Part shown: positions 47,313 to 57,443 of the stretch, piece after piece
How the letters are laid out: every line of letters begins with the position of its first letter
Position numbering within the stretch: the first letter of the stretch is position 1
Origin: Mesorhizobium sp. WSM3862
GTDB taxonomy: Bacteria > Pseudomonadota > Alphaproteobacteria > Rhizobiales > Rhizobiaceae
Reading direction: 5' to 3'
DNA: 64,000 bases
Assembly: GCF_002294985.1 (NCBI RefSeq)
Contig: NZ_NSGE01000004.1
Location: 62,001-126,000 of the forward strand
Notes under the pieces: generated by a model
Seen by the model: only the letters and a program-made list of their open reading frames with translations
What the model was told of the DNA's origin: nothing
Database searches by the model: none
Made by a program: the position numbers and the translations under genes

Positions 47313-49013
47313 CTACGATTGTCCTTTCAGCTGCGCTCGCGCGTCGCGAATCGAGGCGGCATAGGTGACCAGCGGCCGCTTGAGGCCGTGGTTGACCAGC
47401 ATGCGCCGTGTCTGCGGCGCGGCGCCCGCGATGATGAAGCGCACGCCGGCGCGTCCGGCCTTGTGCGCGGCACCCCCGATGACGTTTGCCGCCGTCGAGT
47501 CGAGGAACGGCACCGCCGAGCAATCGAGGATGAAATTCTTGCGCTGGTCTGCGATGCGGTCGAGCACGGCGCCGACGGTCGAGGCGGCACCGAAGAAGAA
47601 GGCCCCGGAGATTCGATAGATGACGGTATCGGCGTCTGCCGCCTGGCTTGAATCATAAGTGGCGGCGCGATCGGCGACGTCCTCCGGCACCAGCGGCAGA
47701 TCGGCCTCGACGGCGATGGACTTGGCCATGCGATCGATGAACAGGATCGAACCAAGCGCGAAGCCGACGACGATGCCTTCCGTCAGATCGCGTAAGATGA
47801 CGATAAGGAACGTCGCCATCAGCACCAGCGCGTCGCCACGCGAGGCCCTGAGCAGCGTGACGAAAGCCTGCTTCTCGAACATGTTCCAGCACACGACGGC
47901 GAGTACGCCGGCCAATGCGGCGAGCGGGATGTAGCTGGCCAGGGGCGCCGCCGCCAGCATCAGGACAAGCAGGATCGCCGAATGCAGCATGCCGGAGACC
48001 GGGCCATGCGCGCCGGCCCTCACATTGGTGGCCGTGCGAGCGATCGTGCCGGTGGCACATATGCCGCCGAACAAGGCTGACGCGATGTTGGCGAAGCCTT
48101 GCGCCACCAGTTCGCAATTGGAGCGGTGCCGCCTTCCGCTCATGCCGTCTGCGACCACGGCCGAGAGCAGCGACTCGATCGCTCCGAGCAGCGCGAAGGC
48201 GATCGCGTCCGGCAGCACGTCGATCGTCCTCTCCAAGCTGACCGGCGGCAGGGCTGGCCATTGCAGGTTCCGCGGGATGCCGCCATACCTCGTGCCGATC
48301 GTTTCCGCAGGCAGGACGAACAGCCCCACGACCAGCGAGGCGATGCCGATGGCGATCAGCATCGCTGGCCATCTCGGCCGCCAGCGCCGCAGAAAGACAA
48401 TGGTGAGGACCGTCAGCATCGCCACGAAGGTCGCGGCCGGACTGATCGTGCCGATCGCCTCGCCGATCGCGGTCAGCTTCGGCACCAGCGGCCCGGGCTC
48501 CTTGCCGGCGAGTTTCAGCCCGAGCAGTTCGACGATCTGCCCGGAGAAGATGATGACCGCGATCCCGGCGGTGAAGCCGACGGTCACGGGATAGGGAATG
48601 AACTTGATGTAGGTGCCAAGCCTGAGATAGCCGATGGCGAGCAGGAAGACGCCGGCCATCATCGTTGCGAGCAGCAGCCCGTCGACGCCGACGCGCGCCA
48701 CGGTCGCCGCTACCAGCACGATGAAGGCGCCGGCCGGACCGCCGACCTGGAAGCGGCTGCCGCCAAGCGCGGAGATGATGAAGCCGCCAACGATCGAGGT
48801 GTAGAGGCCTCGCTCCGGCGTCACGCCGGACGCGATGGCGATCGCCATGGACAACGGCAGCGCCACGATGGCGACCGTCAACCCGGCGACGGCGTCAGCC
48901 CTGAAATGCGCCAGCGTGTAGCCTTCGCGCAGCACCGTGACCAGCTTGGGCGTGAACAGCTCGGCAAAGGACGGCCGCGCCTGGGGGTGGATTGACCGCC
49001 GGACCTGATCCAT
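47313..49013 (-). CDS. SulP/SLC26 family anion transporter
   Basis: This 566-residue permease has about 12-14 helices (VAGLTVAIVALPLSMAIAIASGV is the family start). A C-terminal STAS domain (about residues 450-555) has DCSAVPFLDSTAANVI. SulP members move sulfate, bicarbonate or other anions; the substrate is not assigned. An XRE-type small regulator lies upstream in the same direction. Confidence 0.92.
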   Translation of the reverse strand: MDQVRRSIHPQARPSFAELFTPKLVTVLREGYTLAHFRADAVAGLTVAIVALPLSMAIAIASGVTPERGLYTSIVGGFIISALGGSRFQVGGPAGAFIVLVAATVARVGVDGLLLATMMAGVFLLAIGYLRLGTYIKFIPYPVTVGFTAGIAVIIFSGQIVELLGLKLAGKEPGPLVPKLTAIGEAIGTISPAATFVAMLTVLTIVFLRRWRPRWPAMLIAIGIASLVVGLFVLPAETIGTRYGGIPRNLQWPALPPVSLERTIDVLPDAIAFALLGAIESLLSAVVADGMSGRRHRSNCELVAQGFANIASALFGGICATGTIARTATNVRAGAHGPVSGMLHSAILLVLMLAAAPLASYIPLAALAGVLAVVCWNMFEKQAFVTLLRASRGDALVLMATFLIVILRDLTEGIVVGFALGSILFIDRMAKSIAVEADLPLVPEDVADRAATYDSSQAADADTVIYRISGAFFFGAASTVGAVLDRIADQRKNFILDCSAVPFLDSTAANVIGGAAHKAGRAGVRFIIAGAAPQTRRMLVNHGLKRPLVTYAASIRDARAQLKGQS

Positions 49014-49095
49014 GAACTGCCTTCTTCCGCTCCGTAGAGGCGGCGGGATCGTCGGCAGGGCTGTCGGCGGTCGCCGTCGCGACTTCTTGTGCGGC

Positions 49096-49365
49096 TCAGC
49101 CTTGGGAGTTCTGCGGCGTGGCAGGCTTGAGACGCACGCCCCTGCCGCCGCGCTCGCTGGCCTGGTTCTCGCCGATCAGCTCCACCCCGGCCTCGTCGAG
49201 TGCCTGGATGACCTTCATCAGCGTATCGACCACGCCTCTGACGACACCTTCACTCGCTTCCATGCGTTGGATGGTCGGAAGCGAAACCCCGGCGCGCTCG
49301 GCGAGCGTTTTCTGGTCGATACCGGCCAACGCCCTCGCGGCGCGCATCTGCGCGGCAGTGATCAT
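49096..49365 (-). CDS. small XRE-family transcriptional regulator
   Basis: This 89-residue protein has a Cro/C1-type helix-turn-helix: MRAARALAGIDQKTLAERAGVSLPTIQRME, then VVDTLMKVIQALDEAGVELIGEN. It sits 82 bases upstream of the SulP gene on the same strand and may control it. Short for the family, lacking a sensor domain. Confidence 0.86.
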   Translation of the reverse strand: MITAAQMRAARALAGIDQKTLAERAGVSLPTIQRMEASEGVVRGVVDTLMKVIQALDEAGVELIGENQASERGGRGVRLKPATPQNSQG

Positions 49366-49459
49366 CGGCCAGAACCCCTGTCTGAGTCTGCAGCATCAAT
49401 GGATAATCCAAATATCATGACGGTTCAAGCATCATAACAAACAGTTTAAACATGAGCAC

Positions 49460-50161
49460 TCATTCGCTGTCCGCCACCACTTTGCGCCGCTGCAGCAGGC
49501 GCGCTGCAAGCCAGCACAACATGGCCCAGGCAAAGCCGGCGCACCAGCCGGCAAGCACGTCGGACGGCCAATGCACGCCGAGATAGACGCGGCTGGTTCC
49601 GACCAGCACCGTGGTGAGCACGGCGAGGCCGAGCACGAAGATCTTCATCCTGCGGTTCGGTAGGAAGCGCGCGGCGAGCGAGCCCAGCGTGAGATAGGTC
49701 ACCGCCGACAGCATCGCATGGCCGCTCGGAAAGGAGAGCGAGGTCTCGTTGACGAGATGCGAGACGAGATCGGGGCGGGGCCGGTCGACCTCGAACTTGA
49801 GCAGGCTGGATGCCGCCTGGCCGCCCGCCACCGAAACGAACACGAACAGTGCGGTCGCCGGTCGGCGCATCAGCAGAAAATAGACGATCACCGCAGTCGT
49901 GATCAGCACCAGCACGCTGGTGCTGCCGAGCGCGGTGATATCGCGCACCGCGCCTTGCAGCCAAAGCGGACCGATCGGGCTGTCCGGCTGCCCGGCATGG
50001 CGGAAGGCGAGCAGGATTTCCGTGTCGAAGGTATGCGGAGTCGTGGCACGCGCCACCCCCATGAGTTCCACCAGGCCCCATAGCCCGCAGGCGATGGCCA
50101 GCCCGGCCACAAGCACCGGGAATTCTATTCTGTTGAGCAGCGCCTTGGCGGTCGATTTCAT
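49460..50161 (-). CDS. PAP2 family phosphatase
   Basis: This 233-residue integral membrane phosphatase has the three PAP2 motifs: KFEVDRPRP, PSGHAML and SRVYLGVHWPSDVLAG. Substrates are lipid phosphates such as undecaprenyl diphosphate, phosphatidic acid or lipid A phosphate; the sequence does not decide. It follows the small transporter gene by 16 bases, presumably one operon. Confidence 0.9.
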   Translation of the reverse strand: MKSTAKALLNRIEFPVLVAGLAIACGLWGLVELMGVARATTPHTFDTEILLAFRHAGQPDSPIGPLWLQGAVRDITALGSTSVLVLITTAVIVYFLLMRRPATALFVFVSVAGGQAASSLLKFEVDRPRPDLVSHLVNETSLSFPSGHAMLSAVTYLTLGSLAARFLPNRRMKIFVLGLAVLTTVLVGTSRVYLGVHWPSDVLAGWCAGFAWAMLCWLAARLLQRRKVVADSE

Positions 50162-50177
50162 GCCGGGCCTGCTCCAA

Positions 50178-50522
50178 CTACAGCCGCTGCATATAGGGTC
50201 CGAGCGTGATCAGCGCGACGGCGGCGATTGCCAGCACGACGCCTGTCGCTTGGAAAGTGTTGAGGCGCTCTCCAAAGAAGACCAGCGCCACGACATTGAC
50301 TGAGACCAGCTGGATCACTGCCGACAGGCTGAATGACACTGACATGCCGAATTCGCGGATCAGCCTGAGCATGATCAGATTGCCGGCGGAATAGAGCGCC
50401 AGCGTCAGCACGATCTTGCCGAGACTTGGCGCCAATCCCCATTGTTTGGCCGCCATCGCGGCCAGCAGGAAAATCACAGTCGAAACGCCAAGCTGCGCCA
50501 GTCCCCAGAGACTCACCTTCAT
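50178..50522 (-). CDS. small four-helix EamA-like transporter
   Basis: This 114-residue protein has four transmembrane helices, like one EamA half or the ArnE/ArnF-type small transporters (TVIFLLAAMAAKQWGLAP, ALVFFGERLNTFQATGVVLA). GGGAGG nearly touches the ATG at 50522; a GTG at 50516 has better spacing and may be the true start. It precedes the PAP2 gene. Confidence 0.78.
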   Translation of the reverse strand: MKVSLWGLAQLGVSTVIFLLAAMAAKQWGLAPSLGKIVLTLALYSAGNLIMLRLIREFGMSVSFSLSAVIQLVSVNVVALVFFGERLNTFQATGVVLAIAAVALITLGPYMQRL

Positions 50523-50864
50523 CCCTCCCGAAGCGGCCTTCGCCGCGCCGCTCGCCGCTTTTGTTTCCGAAGCGCGCGAAGCCGTCAAGCTGATGGCGTC
50601 GGGCAAGCTACGCTGCGACGGGATCGAAGGCGGAATCTCGCAAGGCAAGCCCCGCAGCCATGGTTGGCGTCCTTGCGCCGAGCGCGCTCGGGAGTCTGCC
50701 CGCCGTGTGTTGTGGCCTCGTGTGGGGCCAATGCGTGGGCGAACAGTCATCAGCCGGCAAATCGGCGTTGCTTAATGGGGCTGATGTCACGAAAATGTGA
50801 TCGGCCGCCTATAGGGATCGACCGGTTACACGTTCCAGCCACCTCAAGAGCCAGAGGACAGCCC
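50523..50864. other. divergent promoter region, no gene seen
   Basis: This separates the small transporter from phoX. Open frames here are extensions of the flanking genes and show no protein-like sequence. No clear Pho box was found; AGAGGA before the phoX ATG is its ribosome site. Confidence 0.5.
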
Positions 50865-52859
50865 ATGACCCAACCTGAGATCCGCTTCCGTACCAGCCAG
50901 CTCGAGGAGAATGACGGCCCGCCCGTCAATCCTACCGACAACCGCACGATGGGCGAGATCATCGCCGCGCGTTTCTCGCGCCGCGACTTCCTCAAGGGCT
51001 CGTTGGCCGTCTCGGCCATCGCCGCCACCGTGAGCCCGCTGGCGCTCGTCGCGGCAGTCGAGGCGCGCGCCGCCGAGGTCTCGGCCTTCAAATTCGACGA
51101 ACTCGAGGCCGGCATCGACGACAAGCACCACGTCGCGCCCGGCTACGATGCCGACGTGCTCTTGCGCTGGGGCGACCCGCTCTTTACCGATTCGCCGGAA
51201 TTCGACCCGGCAAAACAATCGGCCGGAGCTCAGGCAAGACAGTTCGGCTACAACAACGACTATGTCGGTTATATCCCGATCGACGGCTCGGCCGAGCATG
51301 GCCTGCTGGTCGTCAACCACGAATACACCAACCCGCATCTGATGTTCCCCGGCATCGTCAAGATTGTCGACAAGGACGGCAAGAAGGCCGCCGAGGTGGC
51401 GCCGCTCAGCAAGGAGCAGGTCGATGTCGAGATGGCGGCGCACGGCGGCAGCATCGTCGAGATCCGCAAGGAGGGCGGCAAATGGCAGACGGTGCGCGAC
51501 GGCAAGCTCAACCGCCGCATCATGTCCACCACCGAGATGGCGCTGTCCGGTCCGGTAGCCGGCCATGATCGCGTCAAGACCAATGCCGACCCGTCCGGCA
51601 CCAAAGTCTTCGGCACCCTCAACAACTGCGCCGGCGGCGTTACGCCCTGGGGCACCTATGTGATGGCCGAGGAGAACATCCACGGCTATTTCTCGGGCGA
51701 GCTGCCGGAAGGCCACAAGGAGGCCGCCAACTACAAGCGCCTCGGCATTCCGGAGGGCGCCTATGAATGGGGCGCGCATTACGATCGCTTCAACCTCGCC
51801 AAGGAACCGAACGAGCCCAACCGCTTCGGCTGGGTCGTCGAGGTCGACGTCAACGACCCGAATTCGGTGCCGAGGAAGCGAACCGCCATGGGTCGCTTCA
51901 AGCATGAAGGCGCCGAATCGATCGTCACCAAGGATGGCCGCGTCGTCTTCTATCTCGGCGACGACGAGCGCTTCGACTATGTCTACAAATTCGTCACCGA
52001 AGGCACGTTCAATCCGAACGACCGCGCCGCCAACATGAACCTGCTCGACGAGGGCACGCTGCATGTTGCCAAATTCGCCGAGGACGGCTCGGTCGAATGG
52101 ATGCCGATCGTGTTCGGCGAAGGTCCGCTGACGGCGGAAAACGGTTTCGCCAGCCAGGCCGACGTTCTGATCGAGACGCGTCGCGCCGCCGACCTGCTCG
52201 GCGCCACCAAGATGGACCGGCCGGAAGACATCCAGCCCAATGCCGGCAACGGCAAGGTCTATGTCATGCTGACCAACAATTCCAAGCGCAAGGCCGACCA
52301 GGTCGACGCCGCCAATCCGCGCGCGGCGAACGCCTTCGGCCACATCATCGAGATCGTCGAGGATGGCGGCGACTTCGCCGCCGCGAAGGGCAAGTGGGAA
52401 GTGCTCCTGAAGTGCGGCGATCCCGCGGTGGCCGATGTCGGCGCCACCTTCTCGACCGCCACCACCGCCAATGGCTGGTTCGGCATGCCGGACAATTGTG
52501 CCGTCGACTCGGCCGGCCGCCTGTGGGTCGCGACCGACGGCCAGGGCCCGAAGGCCACCGGCCGTACCGACGGCCTGTGGGCGGTCGACACTGAGGGCGC
52601 GGCGCGGGCGACCTCAAAGCTGTTCTTCCGCGTGCCGATCGGCGCCGAGATGTGCGGCCCGCTATTCGCGCCGGACGACCAAACCGCCTTCGTCGCCGTC
52701 CAGCATCCGGGCGACGGCGGCGAGGACTGGGAAGCTTTTGGCCGCCCCTCCTATTACGAGGATCCATCGACCCGCTGGCCGGACTTCAAGCCGGACATGC
52801 CGGTGCGTCCGGCGGTCGTTGCCATCACCAAGCAGGGCGGCGGCAAGATCGCGGTCTGA
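50865..52859 (+). CDS. phoX: PhoX-type alkaline phosphatase (DUF839)
   Basis: This 664-residue exported protein of the PhoX/DUF839 family carries a Tat signal with SRRDFLKG near residue 41. The family blocks include LNNCAGGVTPWGTYVMAEEN and GWVVEVDVNDPNS. PhoX is a calcium- and iron-dependent periplasmic phosphatase used at low phosphate; that this protein has this activity is by homology. The ATG at 50865 gives a normal Tat leader. Confidence 0.85.
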   Translation: MTQPEIRFRTSQLEENDGPPVNPTDNRTMGEIIAARFSRRDFLKGSLAVSAIAATVSPLALVAAVEARAAEVSAFKFDELEAGIDDKHHVAPGYDADVLLRWGDPLFTDSPEFDPAKQSAGAQARQFGYNNDYVGYIPIDGSAEHGLLVVNHEYTNPHLMFPGIVKIVDKDGKKAAEVAPLSKEQVDVEMAAHGGSIVEIRKEGGKWQTVRDGKLNRRIMSTTEMALSGPVAGHDRVKTNADPSGTKVFGTLNNCAGGVTPWGTYVMAEENIHGYFSGELPEGHKEAANYKRLGIPEGAYEWGAHYDRFNLAKEPNEPNRFGWVVEVDVNDPNSVPRKRTAMGRFKHEGAESIVTKDGRVVFYLGDDERFDYVYKFVTEGTFNPNDRAANMNLLDEGTLHVAKFAEDGSVEWMPIVFGEGPLTAENGFASQADVLIETRRAADLLGATKMDRPEDIQPNAGNGKVYVMLTNNSKRKADQVDAANPRAANAFGHIIEIVEDGGDFAAAKGKWEVLLKCGDPAVADVGATFSTATTANGWFGMPDNCAVDSAGRLWVATDGQGPKATGRTDGLWAVDTEGAARATSKLFFRVPIGAEMCGPLFAPDDQTAFVAVQHPGDGGEDWEAFGRPSYYEDPSTRWPDFKPDMPVRPAVVAITKQGGGKIAV

Positions 52860-52920
52860 TTGGCGACTCGCTTAAGCAGGGGAAGGGTTGCGGTGATCCG
52901 CGACCCTCCTCACCTTGCGA

Positions 52921-53601
52921 TTACTCCACGCCTCGGACCACGGCCATGTTCAGGGTGGTTCTCAACCGGAAGCCGATGGCCTCGTAGAGGCCGATGGCCG
53001 GAGCATTGCTGTCATAGGCGTGCAGGTATGGAACCTCGCCCCGCGCCATGATCCGGTTCGCCACGAACAGCGACAGCAGCCTGGCAAGGCCGCCGCCGCG
53101 CAAATCCGGATGCGTGCACACGCCGCTGAGCTCGGAGTAGCCGGGCTGCTTCATGCGCTCGCCGGCCATCGCCGCGAGCCTGCCGTCGATCTTCACGCCC
53201 CAGAACTCGCCGAGGCTCAAGGCCTCCAGCGTGAACGGGCCGGGCTTGGTGAGCGATGCCAGATCGAGCATCTCGGCCGCATCGTCCCGCGTCAGTCGCT
53301 GCACGCGCTCGTCGGAGACGGCCTCAACCGGCTGCTCGGCAACCATCTGCACCAGGGACGCGGTCGAAACCGCGGAAAGTTCCGAAGGCAGGGCGATCGG
53401 GTCCGTCTGAACCAGGATGGCGCTTTCAAGCGGCGGGAGCAGCTTGCCCAGAGCTTGCAGGCTTTCCGCATCGTCCGCGACGGTGGCGGCGAAGGGAACG
53501 ATCGAAGGCCGGTACCGCCGGGCGAGGGTATCGCCTTCCGCAAAGGCCTGGTGGCGCGTCGCCAATGCGCTCCAGATCGGACGGTCGAGAACATGTTTCA
53601 T
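52921..53601 (-). CDS. GNAT family N-acetyltransferase
   Basis: This 226-residue GNAT acetyltransferase has a C-terminal core with LSGVCTHPDLRGGGLARLLSLFVA for acetyl-CoA binding and LYEAIGFRLRTTL. The N-terminal half is a second, degenerate domain. It overlaps the MarR gene stop by four bases (ATGA); substrate unknown. Confidence 0.88.
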   Translation of the reverse strand: MKHVLDRPIWSALATRHQAFAEGDTLARRYRPSIVPFAATVADDAESLQALGKLLPPLESAILVQTDPIALPSELSAVSTASLVQMVAEQPVEAVSDERVQRLTRDDAAEMLDLASLTKPGPFTLEALSLGEFWGVKIDGRLAAMAGERMKQPGYSELSGVCTHPDLRGGGLARLLSLFVANRIMARGEVPYLHAYDSNAPAIGLYEAIGFRLRTTLNMAVVRGVE

Positions 53602-54104
53602 TGTGCAACGGCCTTGGGCGCGACTGCCTTGGCCTTGTCCGCCCGGCGGTCGATCGGGGTCGCGGCCAGTCGATCCTCGATGGCGGCGAGCTGGCCAAGC
53701 AGCGGCCCGGAGAGGTCCGCGCACAATTCCGCGACCGCGCCCTCGATGCGCGGCCAGACGTCGTGCTTCGCGGCGTCGACCAGCCGCTGGCCGTCCGCTG
53801 AGAGGGAAACGATCCGGCGCCGCTGGTCGTCATCCGATGGTGTGACTTCGACCAGGCCGAGCTCGGTGAGCAGCGACACGGCCCGCGTCACGCCTGGCTG
53901 CGCGATGCCGAGCGACTGCGCCAGTTCGCCGACCGGCAGCGGCCCCAGCCTGTCGAGCGCGGCGAGCAGCGGATACTGGCTCGACTGGATCCGCACATCC
54001 AGGCGATCGAGCACGCGCTGCGTGTCGGCCTGCAACTGCTCGCCAATGCGCTTCAGCCTGCTGCCGAGGCAGAGAAAGCCGAGGGACCTCAGAACATCTT
54101 CCAT
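53598..54104 (-). CDS. MarR family transcriptional regulator
   Basis: This 168-residue winged-helix regulator has LDRLGPLPVGELAQSLGIAQPGVTRAVSLL, then the wing DDDQRRRIVSLSADGQ. I chose the ATG at 54104; a second in-frame start is at 54146. The C-terminal 20 residues are an Ala/Lys tail. It is coupled to the GNAT gene and divergent from the DUF2156 gene. Confidence 0.88.
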   Translation of the reverse strand: MEDVLRSLGFLCLGSRLKRIGEQLQADTQRVLDRLDVRIQSSQYPLLAALDRLGPLPVGELAQSLGIAQPGVTRAVSLLTELGLVEVTPSDDDQRRRIVSLSADGQRLVDAAKHDVWPRIEGAVAELCADLSGPLLGQLAAIEDRLAATPIDRRADKAKAVAPKAVAQ

Positions 54105-54127
54105 CGTCGAACTGCCGGAACAAAAAG

Positions 54128-54146
54128 ATAACATGATATATAACAT
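54128..54146. promoter_or_regulatory. possible MarR operator
   Basis: ATAACAT occurs twice in direct orientation at 54128-54134 and 54140-54146, 12 bases apart, in an AT-rich stretch upstream of the MarR gene. The AT-richness stands out locally. The regulator binding it is inferred. Confidence 0.35.
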
Positions 54147-54338
54147 TGCATGGAAATTGGCAATACGGTTTCACGATGCAGCCGGAGCGCCGGCTTTGGC
54201 CGGTAGACATTCCCTCTTCATTCGCCGCCGATAGCATCCTATATGGCGCTGGCGCGACATGACCGATCCGTCGCGCCAAGGCGACTGATTCGACGCCCGT
54301 GGGCTTCGGGTCTTTCTTCATCGGCATGCGGACGCTTG

Positions 54339-55376
54339 ATGCCATCCCTGCGCATCCATATCGACAGGTTTCTTGACGGCGCGGCGCCCAAGGTGCCGCG
54401 GCGCGAGCTGACGCATCTCGAGCGCCTGGCGCTGGTGCGGCGCCATGGCGACTTCTCGCTCGCCTATTCCACCGCCGTGCAGCAGAAGCTGTCCTACTTC
54501 AGCGAAGGCGATGGCTACATCGCATTCGGCACCAAGATGAAGCACCATTTCGCGCTGGGCGATCCGGTCGTCGATCCGCCGGACCGGCCTGGCTACATCA
54601 AGCGCTTCGTCGAGGCCGCCGGCGGCCCCTGGTTCGTTCAGATAAGCGCCGCCACGGCAAAGGTGCTGGCCGGGCTCGGCTATCAGATCAATCGGCTTGG
54701 CGTCGACACGAGGCTGCAGCTGCCGGCGCATGATTTCTCCGGCAAGCGCAACGAGACCGTGCGCTATTCGGAGCGCTGGCTGGCGAAGAAGGGCTTCACC
54801 TTCGCCGAGGACAGGGCCAACATGCTGCTCGACGAGGTTTCCCGGCTGTCCGAGAATTGGCGCGGCGAGCGCATCGTCAAACGCTGGGAGATGGGCTTCC
54901 TGAACCGCCCTTTCGCCGACCATCTCGGCGCCGACATGCGCCGCTTCGTCCTCCACGGCCCGCAGGGCGAACTCGTCGCCATTCTCGATTTCGACCCGCT
55001 GTTCAGCAATGGCGAGGTCATCGGCTATACCACCGCCTTCAAGCGCAAGCAGGTCGACGCCACGCCGCATGCCGAGATCGGCCTGACCAAATTCGCCGTC
55101 GATCGCTTTCGCGAGGAGGGCGTTTCGGTGGTCACGCTTGGCCTGTCGCCGCTGCTCGACGTCGAACCGAGCGGCTTTGCCGAATCGAGCTTCTGGCGCA
55201 GCACCTTCCGGCGCGCCTACGAGTCGCCCTGGGTCAACCGCTCGCGCTTCAACCTGCAGGGCCAGGCCGCCTTCAAGCGCCGCTTCCACGGGCTGGAGGA
55301 GCCGACCTACATCGCCTTCCGCAAGGGTACGCTGATGGAGATGCTTGGACTGCTGCGGCTGATCAAGGCGATTTAG
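54339..55376 (+). CDS. DUF2156 (MprF synthase-like) protein
   Basis: This 345-residue cytoplasmic protein resembles the C-terminal synthase domain of MprF, which transfers lysine from Lys-tRNA to phosphatidylglycerol. It lacks the N-terminal membrane flippase. Features: FSLAYSTAVQQKLSYFSEGDGYIAFG, GLTKFAVDRFREEGVSVVTLGLSPL and the C-terminal NLQGQAAFKRRFHGLEEPTYIAF. Start chosen at the ATG at 54339. Confidence 0.8.
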   Translation: MPSLRIHIDRFLDGAAPKVPRRELTHLERLALVRRHGDFSLAYSTAVQQKLSYFSEGDGYIAFGTKMKHHFALGDPVVDPPDRPGYIKRFVEAAGGPWFVQISAATAKVLAGLGYQINRLGVDTRLQLPAHDFSGKRNETVRYSERWLAKKGFTFAEDRANMLLDEVSRLSENWRGERIVKRWEMGFLNRPFADHLGADMRRFVLHGPQGELVAILDFDPLFSNGEVIGYTTAFKRKQVDATPHAEIGLTKFAVDRFREEGVSVVTLGLSPLLDVEPSGFAESSFWRSTFRRAYESPWVNRSRFNLQGQAAFKRRFHGLEEPTYIAFRKGTLMEMLGLLRLIKAI

Positions 55377-55478
55377 CGGAACCGCGAACGTCCGCGATCG
55401 GCCGCAGCGTTGCAGGCGGCAGGCGTTTCGACCAATCACGCAGGCTTGCAATCACTCCAGCACCAACACGACGTCCCT

Positions 55479-56258
55479 TCAATTCCTCAGCCTGTACCCC
55501 GTGCGGAAAATCCACGCCACGATCGCGATGCAGGCGGCCAAAAACACCAGCGTCATGCCGAGGCTGACGCCGACCGAGACGTCCGCTTTGCCGTAGAAAC
55601 TCCAGCGGAACCCGCTGATCAGGTAGACGACCGGGTTGAACAGCGTGATCGTCTTCCAGATGCCGGGCAGCATATGGATCGAATAGAAGCTGCCGCCAAG
55701 GAAGGTGAGCGGCGTGACGATCAGCAGAGGCACCAGCTGCAGCTGCTCGAAGGTCTTGGCCCAGATGCCGATGATGAAGCCGAACAGGCTGAAGGTCACC
55801 GCCGTCAACACCAGGAAGGCGATCATCCAGAACGGGTGCTCGATCCTGAGCGGCACGAACAGCGCCGCGGTGGCCAAGATGATCAGCCCGAGCATGATCG
55901 ATTTGGTCGCCGCGCCCCCGACATAGGCGATGATGATCTCGAGATAGGAGACCGGCGCCGACAGGAGCTCGTAGATCGAGCCGACGAATTTCGGGAAATA
56001 GATCGCGAAGGAGGCGTTCGAGATCGACTGCGTCAAAAGCGAAAGCATCATCAGCCCCGGCACGATGAAAGCGCCGTAGCTGATGCCGTCGATCTCGGTG
56101 ATGCGCGAGCCGATCGCCGAGCCGAAGACGACGAAATAGAGCGATGTCGAGATCACCGGCGAGACGATGCTCTGCAGCACCGTGCGGAACGCACGCGCCA
56201 TCTCCATCCGGTAGATCGCCCACACTGCACGAAGGTTCATAGCCGCGTGGCGGTTCAT
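55479..56258 (-). CDS. ABC-2 type transporter permease
   Basis: This 259-residue permease has six predicted helices and belongs to the ABC-2 group. [23 protein letters not shown] and [30 protein letters not shown] are the family pattern. It overlaps the ATPase gene stop (ATGA). Substrate unknown; relatives export drugs or lipopolysaccharide-like compounds. Confidence 0.9.
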   Translation of the reverse strand: MNRHAAMNLRAVWAIYRMEMARAFRTVLQSIVSPVISTSLYFVVFGSAIGSRITEIDGISYGAFIVPGLMMLSLLTQSISNASFAIYFPKFVGSIYELLSAPVSYLEIIIAYVGGAATKSIMLGLIILATAALFVPLRIEHPFWMIAFLVLTAVTFSLFGFIIGIWAKTFEQLQLVPLLIVTPLTFLGGSFYSIHMLPGIWKTITLFNPVVYLISGFRWSFYGKADVSVGVSLGMTLVFLAACIAIVAWIFRTGYRLRN

Positions 56259-57181
56259 GGCTCTTGCCTCAGCAGATTGACGAAGATCTCTTCGAGCGTG
56301 CTGTTTTTGGTGTCGAGATCGTGAAACTGAATGCCTGCGGCCTCGAGATCGCGGATCAGCGAGGCGACGCCCGGCCGGTCGCTCTGGCTGTCATAGGTGT
56401 AGGTGAGTTCGTTGCCGTCCGCCGACAGCTCCAGCGCATAGCGCGACAGGCCCACGGGCAAGGCGGCGAGCGGCGCGCGCAGCTCCAGCGTCATCTGCTT
56501 GCGGCCGAGCTTGCGCATCAACTCGGCCTTGCCTTCGACCAGGATGATCTCGCCGCGGTTGATGACGCCGACCCGGTCGGCCATCGCTTCGGCCTCCTCG
56601 ATGTAATGCGTCGTCAGAATGATGGTGACGCCGTCCTCGCGCAGCCGCCTGACCATCGCCCACATGTCCTGGCGCAGCTCGACGTCGACGCCCGCCGTCG
56701 GCTCGTCGAGGAACAGCACGCGCGGCTCGTGCGACAGCGCCTTGGCAATCATCAGCCGGCGCTTCATGCCGCCCGAAAGCGTGATCGCCTTGGCGTCCTT
56801 CTTGTCCCACAGCGAGAGATCGCGCAGCACCTTCTCGACGAAAGCCTTGTCGGGCGCCTTGCCGAACAGGCCGCGGCTGTAGTTCACCGTCGCCCAGACC
56901 GTCTCGAAGGCGTCGATGGTGAGCTCCTGCGGCACCAGCCCGATCAGGCTGCGCGCCGCGCGGTAGTCCCTGCCGATATCGTGACCATCGACGGTGACGC
57001 TGCCCGACGAGCGGTTGACGATGCCGCAGACGATCGAGATCAGCGTCGTCTTGCCGGCGCCGTTCGGTCCGAGCAGGGCGAAGATCTCGCCGCGCTCGAT
57101 GTCGAGGTTGATTTCCTTCAGCGCCTTGAAACCGGTGGCATAGGTTTTCGTGACGCCGGAGATGGAGATGATGGATGACAT
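56255..57181 (-). CDS. ABC transporter ATP-binding protein
   Basis: This 308-residue ATPase has Walker [11 protein letters not shown] near residue 39, signature [15 protein letters not shown] and Walker [13 protein letters not shown]. The C-terminal 80 residues are the usual extension of DrrA-type exporter ATPases. It pairs with the downstream permease. The open frame upstream of 57181 is not supported. Confidence 0.92.
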   Translation of the reverse strand: MSSIISISGVTKTYATGFKALKEINLDIERGEIFALLGPNGAGKTTLISIVCGIVNRSSGSVTVDGHDIGRDYRAARSLIGLVPQELTIDAFETVWATVNYSRGLFGKAPDKAFVEKVLRDLSLWDKKDAKAITLSGGMKRRLMIAKALSHEPRVLFLDEPTAGVDVELRQDMWAMVRRLREDGVTIILTTHYIEEAEAMADRVGVINRGEIILVEGKAELMRKLGRKQMTLELRAPLAALPVGLSRYALELSADGNELTYTYDSQSDRPGVASLIRDLEAAGIQFHDLDTKNSTLEEIFVNLLRQEP

Positions 57182-57443
57182 GCTGAAATATGGCCGGCTG
57201 GAAAACGTGACCTGATATAGGTCGGATGTCGTTTTATGCAAACCGACAATCGACCGTGCTGCTGACAGTTCTCGACAGTCGCCGCCGCTCGCGACGTCGA
57301 ACGGCCTCTGCAAGCTGTCACGCGGTGCGTCTGTCCATGATCGCCCGACGCTGCGACAACGCGCCTCGCGTGACGCCGCGCCGCTTTGACCGATGCGTGT
57401 TCGAAGCCTATCCTTCAAGCCTGAATTGCAGCCGGAGCCCAGC

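Noticed and set aside
50780..50864. Possible Pho box upstream of phoX
   Set aside because: TGATGTCAC and AATGTGATC are only weakly like the tandem CTGTCAT pattern and their spacing does not fit.
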